Source of the DNA: Brevundimonas fontaquae
GTDB taxonomy: Bacteria > Pseudomonadota > Alphaproteobacteria > Caulobacterales > Caulobacteraceae
Direction of reading: 5' to 3'
DNA length: 64,000 nt
Assembly (NCBI RefSeq): GCF_017086445.1
Contig: NZ_CP070968.1
Location: forward strand, 2,356,001 to 2,420,000
Shown: piece by piece, positions 52,406 to 61,804 of the stretch
Position numbering within the stretch: position 1 is the stretch's first letter
Layout of the letters: every line of letters begins with the position of its first letter
The notes under the pieces: generated by a model
The model's input: the letters and a program-made list of their open reading frames with translations, nothing else
Databases searched by the model: none
Told to the model about the DNA's origin: nothing
Program-made: the position numbers and the translations under genes

Positions 52406-53406
52406 CCCCAGCGGTCGCGCCTCTGGTTCTGACGCTGGGCGAACCCGCCGGCGTCGGGCCGGAGATCGTGGTCGCCGCCTGGAAGGCGTTGCGCGCCGGG
52501 CAGACGCCCTTCGCCGTCATCGGCGACGCGGCGCTGTTGCGCGCGCAAGATGTTCCCGTGGCCGAGGTCGGCGCTCCCGGCGACGCCCATGGCCTGTTCT
52601 GCTCCGCCCTTCCCGTCATCCATCGCCCCCTCCCCTCGCCGGTCCTGGTCGGGTCGCCCGATCCGGCCAATGCATCGGCCGTCGCCGACGGGATCGAGGA
52701 GGCGGTCAGCTTCGCCCTGTCCGGCGAGGCGTCCGGCGTCATCACCGCCCCCATCGCCAAGGCACCCATGTACGCCTCGGGCTTTCGCTTCCCCGGCCAT
52801 ACCGAGTTCATCGCCGAACTCACCGCCGATGCGCCCTACGCCGGAACGCGCGGACCGGTGATGATGCTGACGGCCCGGAACCTGCGCGCCTGCCTCGTCA
52901 CCATTCACGTCGCCCTGGACCAGGTGCCGGAACTGGTCACGGCCGAGCGTGTCGCCCGCACCGCCCGCGTCGTCCACGAGAGCCTGAAACGCGACTTCGC
53001 CATCGCCCGCCCGCGCCTGGCCATGGCCGCCCTGAATCCCCACGCGGGCGAAGGCGGCGCCTTGGGCCTGCAGGAACGCGACATCCTGATCCCCGTCGCC
53101 GAACATCTCCGCGCTGAGGGCATCGACATCACCGACCCCAGACCGGCCGACACCCTGTTCCATGACGAGGCGCGCGCGACCTATGACGCGGCCATCTGCA
53201 TGTATCACGACCAGGCCCTGATCCCGGTCAAGACGCTGGACTTCTGGGGCGGGGTCAACGTCTCCCTGGGCCTGCCGATCATCCGCACCTCGCCCGATCA
53301 CGGCACCGGCTTCGACATCGCCGGCAAGGGCGTCGCACGTCCCGACAGCCTGATCGCCGCCATTCGCCTGGCATCGGAGATGGCGGCGGCCCGCGCCGCG
53401 CGCTAA
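52402..53406 (+). CDS. pdxA: 4-hydroxythreonine-4-phosphate dehydrogenase
   Basis: The 334-residue enzyme oxidises 4-phosphohydroxy-L-threonine in pyridoxal phosphate synthesis. Family marks are LTLGEPAGVGPEI, ITAPIAKAPMYASGFRFPGH, LNPHAGEGGALG and the metal-binding AICMYHDQALIPVKTL. The C-terminal RTSPDHGTGFDIAG block is also complete. The start ATG overlaps the surA stop. rsmA starts 8 bp further on with GTG. Confidence 0.95.
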   Translation: MTPAVAPLVLTLGEPAGVGPEIVVAAWKALRAGQTPFAVIGDAALLRAQDVPVAEVGAPGDAHGLFCSALPVIHRPLPSPVLVGSPDPANASAVADGIEEAVSFALSGEASGVITAPIAKAPMYASGFRFPGHTEFIAELTADAPYAGTRGPVMMLTARNLRACLVTIHVALDQVPELVTAERVARTARVVHESLKRDFAIARPRLAMAALNPHAGEGGALGLQERDILIPVAEHLRAEGIDITDPRPADTLFHDEARATYDAAICMYHDQALIPVKTLDFWGGVNVSLGLPIIRTSPDHGTGFDIAGKGVARPDSLIAAIRLASEMAAARAAR

Positions 53407-53414
53407 CAGGGCGT

Positions 53415-54224
53415 GTGACCGACCTTCCCTCTCTCCGCGAAACCCTCGACGCCCACGGCCTCTCGGCCAAGAAGAGCTTCGGCCAGCATTTCCTGCTGGA
53501 CCTGAATGTCACCCGCAAGATCGTGCGCCTGGCCGGCCCGTTCGAGGGCCGCGCCGTGATCGAGGTCGGCCCCGGTCCTGGCGGCCTGACCCGCGCCCTG
53601 CTGGAATCCGACGCCGGCCCCGTGGTCCTGGTGGAAAAGGATCCGCGCTTCATTCCCTTGCTGACCGAACTGGACGACGGTTCCGGCCGTCTGAACATCG
53701 TCGAAGCCGATGCGCTGAAGGTGAAGGAGGCCGATCTGGTCTCAGGCCCGACCCATCTGGTGTCCAACCTGCCCTACAATGTCGGCACCCCCCTGCTGAT
53801 CAAATGGCTGACCGGCCCGTGGCTGCCCCACAGCCTGACCCTGATGTTCCAGAAGGAAGTCGCCGAGCGCGTCGCGGCGGGGCCAGGCGAGGACGCCTAC
53901 GGCCGTCTGGCCGTCATCGCCCAGGCCGTCTGCACCGCCCGCATCGTCATGCACCTGCCCGCCGCCGCCTTCACGCCGCCGCCCAAGGTGGCCTCGGCCG
54001 TCGTCCATCTGGTGCCGCTGGATGAGCGCCCGTCGCCTGAACGCCTGAAGAAGCTGGAACGCGTCACCGCCGCCGCCTTCGGCCAGCGCCGCAAGATGCT
54101 GCGGTCCAGTCTGAAACAGCTGGGCGGCGCCGCCCTGTGCGAGGCCGCCGGCATCGAACCCGACGCCCGCGCCGAAACCATCGATGTCGCGGGCTTCCTG
54201 CGACTGGCGGATGCCCTTCAATGA
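53415..54224 (+). CDS. rsmA: 16S rRNA adenine(1518/1519)-N6 dimethyltransferase
   Basis: Also known as ksgA. The 269-residue methyltransferase modifies two adjacent adenines in helix 45 of 16S rRNA. The opening AKKSFGQHFLLD, the SAM-binding IEVGPGPGGLTRALLES, the acidic VEKDPRF, and the catalytic NLPYNV are present, as is the ALTxQ-like C-terminal RRKMLRSSLKQL. The start is GTG at 53415. It overlaps the aminotransferase gene by 4 bp. Confidence 0.96.
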   Translation: MTDLPSLRETLDAHGLSAKKSFGQHFLLDLNVTRKIVRLAGPFEGRAVIEVGPGPGGLTRALLESDAGPVVLVEKDPRFIPLLTELDDGSGRLNIVEADALKVKEADLVSGPTHLVSNLPYNVGTPLLIKWLTGPWLPHSLTLMFQKEVAERVAAGPGEDAYGRLAVIAQAVCTARIVMHLPAAAFTPPPKVASAVVHLVPLDERPSPERLKKLERVTAAAFGQRRKMLRSSLKQLGGAALCEAAGIEPDARAETIDVAGFLRLADALQ

Positions 54225-55345
54225 CCGTCGAACCCTTCCGCGCCATTTCCGTCAGCCGTCTGGCGCATCAGCTCAAGAGCGAAGGCCGTTCGATCATCCA
54301 CATGGAGTTCGGCCAACCCTCGACCGGCGCGCCCTCCGCCGCGATTGCGCGAGCGCATCAGGTGCTGGACGCCGACGCCATGGGCTATTGGGAAAGTCCC
54401 GATCTGCGCGGCCGAATCGCGCGCCTGTACGACGAGCGGTACGGCGTCGCCGTCGATCCCAACCGCATCTTGCTGACCTGCGGCGCCTCTCCCGCCCTGG
54501 TGCTGGCGCTCAGCACCCTGTTCAAGCCCGGCGACCGGATCGCCCTGGCCCGGCCCGGTTACGTCGCCTATCGCAACACGCTGCGCGCCCTTCATCTTGA
54601 GCCGGTGGAGATCGCCTGCGGTCCCGACACCCGCTTCCAGCTCACCGCCGCCCAACTCCAGACGCTGGATCCCGCCCCCGCCGGCGTCATCATCGCCAGC
54701 CCGGCCAATCCGACCGGCACCATCATCCCGGACGCCGAGCTGGCCGCCATCGCCGAGGTCTGCCGCGCGCGCAACATCGCCATCGTCTCGGACGAGATCT
54801 ACCACGGCCTCAGCTACGTCGGCCCCACGCCCTCGATGCTGCAGTTTGCGCCCGACGCCGTGGTCATCAACAGCTTCTCAAAATACTGGAGCATGGCGGG
54901 CTGGCGCCTCGGTTGGCTGCTGGTTCCCGAGGACCGGATCGACGCCGCCCGCGCCTATATCGGCAACATGTTCCTGACGCCCCCCAGCCTCGGCCAGCAT
55001 GCCGGTCTCGTCGCCATGGACGCGATCGATGAGCTGGAAGGCCATATCCAGACCTACGCCCGCAACCGCCAGCTCATGCTGGAGGCCCTGCCCGCGCTGG
55101 GTCTGCGCAAGATCGCGCCCCCCGATGGCGCCTTCTACATCTGGGCCGACATCGGCCATCTGACGAACGACAGCGTGGCCTTCTGCGAGCAGTTGCTGCG
55201 CGACACCGGCGTCGCCACCGCGCCCGGCGTCGATTTCGACCCCGTCGAAGGCCACCACTTCATCCGTTTCAGCTTCGCCGTCTCTACCCCCGAGATCGAA
55301 GACGCCTTGAGCCGCCTGCGGCCCTGGTTCGCAGCCCTGGCTTAA
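54221..55345 (+). CDS. PLP-dependent class I/II aminotransferase
   Basis: The 374-residue enzyme has the fold type I pattern: ILLTCGASPALVLALSTLF, the substrate-binding ASPANPTG, SDEIYHGLSYVG with the PLP-pairing Asp, and the Schiff-base Lys in NSFSKYWSMAGWRLGW. The C-terminal Arg lies in HHFIRFSFAVS. It is probably an aspartate or aromatic-type aminotransferase; the substrate cannot be fixed. The ATG at 54221 overlaps the rsmA stop, and upstream frame codons lie inside rsmA. It converges with the hybrid kinase gene (4-bp overlap at the ends). Confidence 0.92.
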   Translation: MTVEPFRAISVSRLAHQLKSEGRSIIHMEFGQPSTGAPSAAIARAHQVLDADAMGYWESPDLRGRIARLYDERYGVAVDPNRILLTCGASPALVLALSTLFKPGDRIALARPGYVAYRNTLRALHLEPVEIACGPDTRFQLTAAQLQTLDPAPAGVIIASPANPTGTIIPDAELAAIAEVCRARNIAIVSDEIYHGLSYVGPTPSMLQFAPDAVVINSFSKYWSMAGWRLGWLLVPEDRIDAARAYIGNMFLTPPSLGQHAGLVAMDAIDELEGHIQTYARNRQLMLEALPALGLRKIAPPDGAFYIWADIGHLTNDSVAFCEQLLRDTGVATAPGVDFDPVEGHHFIRFSFAVSTPEIEDALSRLRPWFAALA

Positions 55346-57093
55346 GCCGCCTTTGCCTGCGCCGCGGACGATGTCGCCCGGTGCAAGGCGTCGTAGAGCT
55401 TCTTTGGCTCCAGCGGCTTGGCCAGCCAATCCGTCATGCCGGCCGCATAGCAGGCCTGCACCTGTTCGGATTCCGTGCCTGCGCTGAACCCGATCACCGG
55501 CGCGACGGCGTTGGGCCCGTCCGATGCGCGCAAGCGCCGTGTCGTCTCGTTGCCGTCGATGCCGGGCATATTCACATCCATCAGCACCACGTCGAAGGCC
55601 TTCTCGGACAGCAGCGCCAGCGCCAGATGGCCGTCCGAGGCCGTGGTCAGATCGACGTTCAAGGGTTGAAGCACGAGCGCGATGGTTCGGCGATTGATCT
55701 CGTGATCGTCCACGGCCAGCACGCGAAGACGCCGAGCCAGAACGGGCGCCGCCGCCTCGTGTCCGTCCAAGGCCTGCGTCGGCTGACCCGCCGGCAGATC
55801 GACACACAGGGTGAAGGCCGCGCCCTGCCCCGGCGTGCTCTCGACCGTCAGATCGCCGCCCATCAACCGCGCCAGCTCCCGGCTGACGGTCAGTCCCAGG
55901 CCCGTCCCGCCATAGGTACGCGCTACCTCCGCGGACCCCTGCGCGAAGGGGGTGAACAGCCGGCTCATCGCCTCGGGCGCAATGCCCGCGCCTTGGTCGA
56001 TCACGGTCAGGGTCAGACAGTGCTTGCCGTCCCCGCCCGGCGCCGACGCCTCGAGACGGATCGCGCCAGACGGTGTGAACTTGATCGCGTTGGACACCAG
56101 GTTGTTGATGATCTGGCGCAGACGATAGGGGTCCCCGCGCAGCCACACCGCCTCGCCGTCCACGCCCGACATCTCCAGCGTCAGCCCCTTGTCGGCCGCC
56201 GGCGCCGCCCAGAATCGCACCGTATCGCGCATCAAGTCGCCCAGTTCGAAGTCGCGGCTTTCCATCGCCATGGCGCCGGCCTCCATCTTGGAGTGGTCCA
56301 GAAGGTCGTTCAGCATGCCGGTCATCAATCGTCCGGCGTCGATGATCAGATCGGCCGTCTCGACGCGGTGTTCCTTCAACTTGCCGTCGCGAATGACATG
56401 GGCGCCGGCCAGGATGGCGCTGACGGGCGTGCGCAGTTCGTGGCTGACGATCGCCGCCATCGCCGCACGATCGGCCATGGCCGCCTGCGCCTGTTCCAGC
56501 CGTGTTTCCGCTTCCGCCCGAGATTTCACCTCGGCTTCACGTGATGCGTGCACCCGCCAATAGATGTTCAGCACCATGCCGACGAACAGGATGGCGGACA
56601 GGGTCATGACCACGACCCCGCGTGTATCGCCCTGCATCACCTTGATCACAGGCATGAAGGCCAGCGCCGCCAGATAGGGACTGCCGCCGATGAAGAAGAT
56701 TCGACGCGAGGCGATGCCGGACGCGACGTTGGTCAACAGCCCGCCTGCCATCGTCAGGGCGGCGAGCGTGACCAGCGCCGGATGGTTGGTGGACCAGATG
56801 ATCAGACCCATCGCGGCATAGGTGGTCGCCATCGCAGTGGTGGACGCCAGGGCGACAAACACGGCAAGCGGGCTCTGTGACGCCTCGGCGCGTCTGAACG
56901 GCGCCATGGCCCAGAGTTCGAATGCTTGCACCAGAACCGCGACCGCCAGCCACAGCGGGACCCATCGCAGCATTCCGGCTTCATTCATGGCCCAACCGAC
57001 TAAGGCGGCGAGCAGAAGCCTGACCGGAACCTGCTTGACCCTCTCCTTGGCGCTGCTGGCCAAAAGTGGCGCGATCGAATGAAGAAAACCCAT
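55342..57093 (-). CDS. Hybrid sensor histidine kinase with C-terminal receiver
   Basis: The 583-residue protein has about six N-terminal membrane helices (residues about 25-180) with little periplasmic sequence, then a short coiled linker. The phosphoacceptor helix has His218 in AIVSHELRTPVSAIL. The ATPase domain carries NNLVSNAIKFTPSG, DQGAGI and GGTGLGLTVSREL, and the C-terminal receiver has Asp506 (VVLMDVNMPG) and Lys in WLAKPLEPKK. The ATG at 57093 follows GGGGG; a GTG at 57111 is possible. It lacks a histidine phosphotransfer domain, so a separate carrier such as ChpT-like or other Hpt must take the phosphate. Its signal is unknown. Confidence 0.9.
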   Translation of the reverse strand: MGFLHSIAPLLASSAKERVKQVPVRLLLAALVGWAMNEAGMLRWVPLWLAVAVLVQAFELWAMAPFRRAEASQSPLAVFVALASTTAMATTYAAMGLIIWSTNHPALVTLAALTMAGGLLTNVASGIASRRIFFIGGSPYLAALAFMPVIKVMQGDTRGVVVMTLSAILFVGMVLNIYWRVHASREAEVKSRAEAETRLEQAQAAMADRAAMAAIVSHELRTPVSAILAGAHVIRDGKLKEHRVETADLIIDAGRLMTGMLNDLLDHSKMEAGAMAMESRDFELGDLMRDTVRFWAAPAADKGLTLEMSGVDGEAVWLRGDPYRLRQIINNLVSNAIKFTPSGAIRLEASAPGGDGKHCLTLTVIDQGAGIAPEAMSRLFTPFAQGSAEVARTYGGTGLGLTVSRELARLMGGDLTVESTPGQGAAFTLCVDLPAGQPTQALDGHEAAAPVLARRLRVLAVDDHEINRRTIALVLQPLNVDLTTASDGHLALALLSEKAFDVVLMDVNMPGIDGNETTRRLRASDGPNAVAPVIGFSAGTESEQVQACYAAGMTDWLAKPLEPKKLYDALHRATSSAAQAKAA

Positions 57094-57252
57094 GACACCC
57101 CCGTTCACCACCTGACGTTAGGTCAAGAGGAAGAACAGGACGTAAACCTGAGCAGTGGGTAGCTACGGAATAGTCCCTATCGCTGTGTTTACCGTCCGAA
57201 ATCTCCTTCCCGGCAAAACAGCATCAGTAGCGTAGCGTTGAGTACCCACAGC

Positions 57253-57282
57253 GCTGCAGGTCCCCATGGCCTGTGGCGCTGT
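57253..57282. repeat. Inverted repeat downstream of gmk
   Basis: ACAGCGC and GCGCTGT lie about 20 bases apart with further pairing (AGG/CCT) between, just past the gmk stop. It could act as a weak terminator for the leftward fab-gmk group, but there is no clear U-run on that strand. Confidence 0.35.
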
Positions 57283-57288
57283 TTCTAT

Positions 57289-57930
57289 TCAGACGGCTTC
57301 GTTCAGCAGGGCGGCCTTGTAGTCGCCGACCCACAGGTTCCTGAACCGGCGCGAACGCTCGGCGTGATAGATGTGGGCCAGTTCGGCGTAGGAACGGTCG
57401 AAGTCCTCGTTCACCAGCACATAGTCGAAGGCGTCGCAGTGTTCGATCTCGCCCTTGGCGTTGGCGACGCGGCGTTCGATCACGTCGTCGGCGTCCTGTG
57501 AGCGGGTGACGAGACGGCGACGCAACTCTTCCAGGCTGGGCGGCAGGATGAAGACGCGCACGGCGTCCTCGGGGCATTTCTCAGCCACGTCGCGCGCGCC
57601 CTGCCAGTCGATGTCGAACAGCACGTCGCGCCCCTCGGCCAGCGCCTTGTCGACCGGCGCGCGCGGGCTGCCGTAGCGATTGCCGTGGACGTCCGCCCAT
57701 TCCAGGAAGGCGTCCTCGTCGATCAGGCGCTGAAACTCGTCATGGCCGACGAAGTTGTAGTCGCGCCCATCCACCTCGCCCGGCCGAATGCCGCGCGTGG
57801 TCATGGAGACCGACAGCTCCAGACCGCCGTGATCGGCCATCAACCGCCGACACAGCGAGGTCTTTCCGGCGCCCGACGGGCTGGCGACGATCAGGAGGAC
57901 GCCCCGACGGGGGCTGCGTTCATTCGACAT
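57289..57930 (-). CDS. gmk: Guanylate kinase
   Basis: The 213-residue kinase converts GMP to GDP with ATP. The P-loop is VASPSGAGKTSLC, GMP-binding residues are in SVSMTTRGIRPGEVDGRDYN and FLEWADVHGNRYGS, and the lid contains the LVTRSQDADDVIERR block. The ATG at 57930 overlaps the end of the yicC gene by 11 bp and is preferred over the upstream in-frame codon, since MSNERSPRRGVLLIVASPSG is a typical beginning. It is the last gene of the leftward run. Confidence 0.96.
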   Translation of the reverse strand: MSNERSPRRGVLLIVASPSGAGKTSLCRRLMADHGGLELSVSMTTRGIRPGEVDGRDYNFVGHDEFQRLIDEDAFLEWADVHGNRYGSPRAPVDKALAEGRDVLFDIDWQGARDVAEKCPEDAVRVFILPPSLEELRRRLVTRSQDADDVIERRVANAKGEIEHCDAFDYVLVNEDFDRSYAELAHIYHAERSRRFRNLWVGDYKAALLNEAV

Positions 57931-58804
57931 TCTGGACCTGCTCACGCAACTGTTCGATGACGGCCTTGAGCTCCAGGCCGATTCCGGTGAGCGCGGTCGT
58001 AGCGGATTTCGAGCACAGCGTGTTGGCCTCACGCATGAATTCTTGCATCAGGAAGTCGAGTTTCCTGCCGGCGGGCGCCGAGGCCACAAGCTGGCGCGCC
58101 GAGGCGACGTGGGCGGTCAGCCGATCCAACTCCTCGCGCACATCCGCCTTGGTCGCAAGGGCGGCCGCTTCCAGGAAGATCCGGTCCTCAAGCCCCGGCG
58201 CATCGGGCGCCAGTTCGGAGATTCGACGGGTGAAGCGATCGCGAATAGCCTCAACCTGTGCGGCCGCCTCACCTTCCGCTTGGGCGACCAGCGCCTCGAT
58301 CCGAGCGATGAATTCGTCCAGCACTGGCGTCAGTTGCGCGCCCTCGTTCTGCCGTGACGCCTTCAGCGCATTCAGCGCCTCTTCGACCGTGCGGGTCATG
58401 GCCGCCTCGACAGCCGCCCGCGCCTCGGGATCGTCCGCCTCTTCGGGCGCCTCGATCACCCCGCGCAGGGCCAGCAGGCCGTCAGCCGACGGCGGCGTTG
58501 CGCCATCCTCGGCCAGTTCATTGGCCAAGGTCAGATAGCGCGCAAGAACGGCGGCGTTGATCGTGACCGCCGCCTCACCGGCTTCGGCGCGCTTGGCTTG
58601 GACGCCGATGGTCACCTGGCCCCGCGCGAACCGCGCCTGACCGGCCGCCTTGGCCGCGCGCTCCAGCCCGTCGAAACCGTTTGGCCCACGGAATCGGACC
58701 TCCAGATTGCGCCCGTTGACCGAGCGCGCCTCGACCGACCAGGTCCAGCCTTCGCCGGCCCCGTCGGCCCGGCCGAAGCCGGTCATGCCAGAAAGCGTGC
58801 TCAT
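57920..58804 (-). CDS. yicC: YicC family endoribonuclease-like protein
   Basis: The 294-residue protein opens LSGMTGFGRADG and closes with KLDFLMQEFMREANTLCSKS followed by LELKAVIEQLREQVQNVE, the two signature ends of the YicC family. Members are linked to RNA turnover, and E. coli YicC is described as an RNase. The ATG at 58804 overlaps the mltG stop (ATGA). The mltG-yicC-gmk order is usual in alphaproteobacteria. Confidence 0.93.
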   Translation of the reverse strand: MSTLSGMTGFGRADGAGEGWTWSVEARSVNGRNLEVRFRGPNGFDGLERAAKAAGQARFARGQVTIGVQAKRAEAGEAAVTINAAVLARYLTLANELAEDGATPPSADGLLALRGVIEAPEEADDPEARAAVEAAMTRTVEEALNALKASRQNEGAQLTPVLDEFIARIEALVAQAEGEAAAQVEAIRDRFTRRISELAPDAPGLEDRIFLEAAALATKADVREELDRLTAHVASARQLVASAPAGRKLDFLMQEFMREANTLCSKSATTALTGIGLELKAVIEQLREQVQNVE

Positions 58805-59961
58805 CGGGGCCCCTGCGTCGCGCCGGCCGGAAGGGTGATCGTCGCCTGACCATTCTCGATCGACGCGGCGGCCGGCTCGGTCGTCATCGGCGCCGCACTG
58901 GTTCCCGGCGTTGCGGGCGGCGTGGCCTCCGGCGGCAAGCCCGCCTTCTGGCGCTCGATCTGACGCCACCGCGCGACGTTTTGCAGATGCTCGTCATAGG
59001 TCAGGGCGAAGGCGTGTCCGCCGGAGCCATCCGCCACAAAGAACAGGGCCGGATCAGCCGGCGGGTTCAACACGGCGTTGACCGCCTCCTTACCCGGATT
59101 GGCGATCGGCGTCGGCGGCAGCCCGTTGATCTGGTAAGTGTTCCACGGCGTCTGCGCCAGCAGCTCCGAGCGCCGGATGCCGCGCCCCAGCGGCCTTCCC
59201 TTGGTCACGCCGTAGACGATGGTCGGATCGCTCTCCAGACGCATCCCGGCGCGCAGGCGGTTCGAGAACACCGCCGCCACGCGGGGCCGCTCCGCCGCCA
59301 GCGCCGTCTCCTTCTCAACTATGGAGGCCAGGATCACCGCCTCCTCCGGCGTGCGCGCCACGGTCGCCGGCGACCTCTGGCTCCACAGCAGGCGCAGGTT
59401 CTCGGTCGCCGCGCGCTGCATCCGGTCGATCACCGACTGGCGCGTGTCGCCGCGCGAAACTTCATAGGTGTCGGGCCAAAGACTGCCTTCCTCGGGCGTC
59501 TCGGCGACCGTCCCGGTCAGCACCGCCTCCTTGTTCAGGATGTCCACCGCCTGCAACGACGACCAGCCCTCAGGCAGGGTCACGAAATGGCGCACCACCC
59601 GCCCCTCGACTAGCAGGTTCAGCACCCCGGCCAGGGACGTGCCGGACGGCACCTCATATTCGCCGGCTCTCAGCCGCCGATCCGCGCCGGTTAGGGTCGC
59701 CGCCGCACGGAACAGGTCCGTCGAACGGATCACACCCGCCGCCTTCATCCGCGCCGCAATGGCGGAGACGCCCGACCCGCTGGGCAGGGTGACGACGGTC
59801 GTCTGGCCCTGCCGCGCGGACGGCCCCGGCGCATAATAGACCGCCCAGACGGCGATCAGCGCCACCAGCAGGAACAGGCCGAAGGTCGCAGACGCGGTCA
59901 GCAGCGAGACCGTAAAACCCGACCGCCCGCTGGATTTCTCGACCCGCCCGCGCCCGAACAT
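58801..59961 (-). CDS. mltG: Endolytic murein transglycosylase MltG
   Basis: The 386-residue inner-membrane protein has one N-terminal membrane helix (about 17-46) and a LysM-like region (VTLPSGSGVSAIAARMKAAG). The YceG catalytic domain has Glu216 in ILASIVEKETALAAERP, then VFSNRLRAGMRLESDPTIVY and the closing YQINGLPPTPIANPG. It cuts nascent glycan strands and probably sets their length. A Pro/Ala-rich tail of about 50 residues follows the domain. It ends in an ATGA overlap with yicC and starts 1 bp after fabF. Confidence 0.95.
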   Translation of the reverse strand: MFGRGRVEKSSGRSGFTVSLLTASATFGLFLLVALIAVWAVYYAPGPSARQGQTTVVTLPSGSGVSAIAARMKAAGVIRSTDLFRAAATLTGADRRLRAGEYEVPSGTSLAGVLNLLVEGRVVRHFVTLPEGWSSLQAVDILNKEAVLTGTVAETPEEGSLWPDTYEVSRGDTRQSVIDRMQRAATENLRLLWSQRSPATVARTPEEAVILASIVEKETALAAERPRVAAVFSNRLRAGMRLESDPTIVYGVTKGRPLGRGIRRSELLAQTPWNTYQINGLPPTPIANPGKEAVNAVLNPPADPALFFVADGSGGHAFALTYDEHLQNVARWRQIERQKAGLPPEATPPATPGTSAAPMTTEPAAASIENGQATITLPAGATQGPR

Positions 59962-59962
59962 C

Positions 59963-61234
59963 TCAGTCGACCTTCTTGAAGATCACCGAGGCGTTTGTGC
60001 CTCCGAAGCCGAAGCTGTTGGACATGGCCACATCGATCTTCATCGGCTTGGCGGTGTTGGGGACCAGGTCGATGGGCGTCTCCATCTCGGGGTCGTCCAG
60101 ATTGATCGTCGGCGGCGCGATCTGATCGCGGATGGCCAGCACGCAGAAAGCCGCCTCGATGGCGCCGGCCGCGCCCAGCAGGTGTCCGGTCATCGACTTG
60201 GTCGAGGAGACGGTCAGGTTCTGCGCATGATCGCCGACCAGCCCCTCGATCCCCTTCAGCTCGATCCAGTCGGCCATGGTCGAGGTGCCGTGGGCGTTGA
60301 CGTAGTCCAGGTCCGACGGCTGCAGACCGGCCCGCTTCAGCGCCGCCTTCATGGCCCGCACCCCGCCTTCACCGTCCTCGGACGGGGCGGTGATGTGATA
60401 GGCGTCGCCGCTCATGCCGTAGCCCACGACCTCGGCATAGATCTTGGCCCCGCGCGCCTTGGCGTGTTCGTATTCTTCCAGCACCAGGATGCCGGCGCCT
60501 TCGCCCATGACGAAGCCCGCATGGCCCCGGTCATAGGGACGCGACGCCTTCTCCGGCGTATCGTTATAGGCGGTGCACAGCGCCTTGCAGGCCAGGAAGC
60601 CCGCGATGCCGATCGGCACGACCGAGCTTTCGGCCCCGCCCGCCACCATCACGTCCGCGTCGTCCAACGCGATCATCCGGGCCGCGTCGCCGATGGCGTG
60701 GGCCCCGGTGGCGCAGGCGGTCACCGCCGCATGGTTCGGCCCCTTAAGACCGTGACGGATCGAGATCTGGCCGCCGGCGAGGTTGATCAGGGCGCTGGGA
60801 ATGAAGAAGGGGCTGACGCGACGCACGCCCTGTTCCTTCAGCACGATGGCCGTGTCGGCGATGGGGCCCAGGCCGCCGATGCCGGAGCCGACCATCACGC
60901 CGGTGCGCTCTTTGTCCTCGTCCGTTTCGGGCTTCCAGTTGGCGTCGGCCAGGGCCTCATCCGCCGCCGCGATGGCGTACAGGATGAAATCATCGACACG
61001 CTTCCTGTCCTTGGCGGACATGATCTTCTCGGGATCGAAGTCGCCCTCGCCGCCGCCGCCGCGTCCATCCACGCTCGGCACTTCGCCGGCGATGGTGCAG
61101 CCATAGCCCGTAGTGTCGAACGACGTGATCGGACCGATGCCCGAGCGTCCCTCGACGATGCCCTTCCAGCTCTTCTCGACGCCCCAACCCAGGGGGGTCA
61201 GCAGACCGATGCCCGTAACGACGACGCGGCGCAT
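59963..61234 (-). CDS. fabF: 3-oxoacyl-[ACP] synthase II
   Basis: The 423-residue condensing enzyme elongates acyl-ACP with malonyl-ACP. The active site is Cys174 in AAVTACATGAHAIGDA, with His residues in VNAHGTSTMADWIE and the KSMTGHLLGAAGAIEAA motif. The ATG at 61234 begins MRRVVVTGIGLLTPLG. It lies 151 bp downstream of acpP with a probable terminator between them, so it may have its own promoter as well as read-through from acpP. Confidence 0.97.
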   Translation of the reverse strand: MRRVVVTGIGLLTPLGWGVEKSWKGIVEGRSGIGPITSFDTTGYGCTIAGEVPSVDGRGGGGEGDFDPEKIMSAKDRKRVDDFILYAIAAADEALADANWKPETDEDKERTGVMVGSGIGGLGPIADTAIVLKEQGVRRVSPFFIPSALINLAGGQISIRHGLKGPNHAAVTACATGAHAIGDAARMIALDDADVMVAGGAESSVVPIGIAGFLACKALCTAYNDTPEKASRPYDRGHAGFVMGEGAGILVLEEYEHAKARGAKIYAEVVGYGMSGDAYHITAPSEDGEGGVRAMKAALKRAGLQPSDLDYVNAHGTSTMADWIELKGIEGLVGDHAQNLTVSSTKSMTGHLLGAAGAIEAAFCVLAIRDQIAPPTINLDDPEMETPIDLVPNTAKPMKIDVAMSNSFGFGGTNASVIFKKVD

Positions 61235-61306
61235 GGTGCGTGCTCCCTTATCTCCAGCCCGACCCTTCGGAATCATCGCGGATTCGCGTGGGTCAGAAAC
61301 AGTAAA

Positions 61307-61343
61307 GGCCGCCGGGCGTCTCCGCTAGGAGCGCCGGGCGGCC
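61307..61343 (-). terminator. Intrinsic terminator-like hairpin between acpP and fabF
   Basis: On the minus strand GGCCGCC-C-GGCG-CTCC pairs with GGAG-A-CGCC-C-GGCGGCC around a 4-base loop, followed by TTTACTGTTT. It would end or attenuate transcription after acpP and so allow more acpP than fabF message. The T-run is interrupted, so termination may be partial. Confidence 0.6.
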
Positions 61344-61385
61344 CTGTGAACCGTCAGCCTGTTCGGCCGATATCGGCGACTGAGA

Positions 61386-61625
61386 TCAGCCGGCCGACTT
61401 TTCGTCGATGAACTTGACCGCATCGCCGACCGTCTGGATGTGCTCGGCGGCGTCATCCGGGATCTCGATGTCGAATTCTTCTTCGAAGGCCATCACCAGC
61501 TCGACGTTGTCGAGCGAGTCGGCGCCCAGGTCGTCGATGAAGCTGGCCTTTTCGGTGACCTTGTCCGGATCGGCGTCCAGATGGTCGATGACGATCTTGC
61601 GAACGCGCTCGAGGGTGTCGGACAT
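61386..61625 (-). CDS. acpP: Acyl carrier protein
   Basis: The 79-residue acidic protein carries growing fatty acyl chains on a 4'-phosphopantetheine attached to Ser37 in [20 protein letters not shown]. Length and helix pattern are standard. The ATG at 61625 ([16 protein letters not shown]) is the only sensible start. It lies between fabG and fabF as in most proteobacteria, with a 179-bp leader that may hold its own promoter. Confidence 0.97.
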   Translation of the reverse strand: MSDTLERVRKIVIDHLDADPDKVTEKASFIDDLGADSLDNVELVMAFEEEFDIEIPDDAAEHIQTVGDAVKFIDEKSAG

Positions 61626-61804
61626 GAGTGTCTCTCTGCCTGTTTGAAATCGCCGTAGAGGCGGGGGTAGCTCAGAAATCGCCGTCTCACGGCAGCGATG
61701 GCGACGCAAGCCCGAAAGCCCGAACCGCCGACGCATTCAACCCTTTAGCACAGGCTTTCGGGCTGGAAATAGTCTGTTGCGCGACGTGATAACGGCCGCG
61801 GCCC

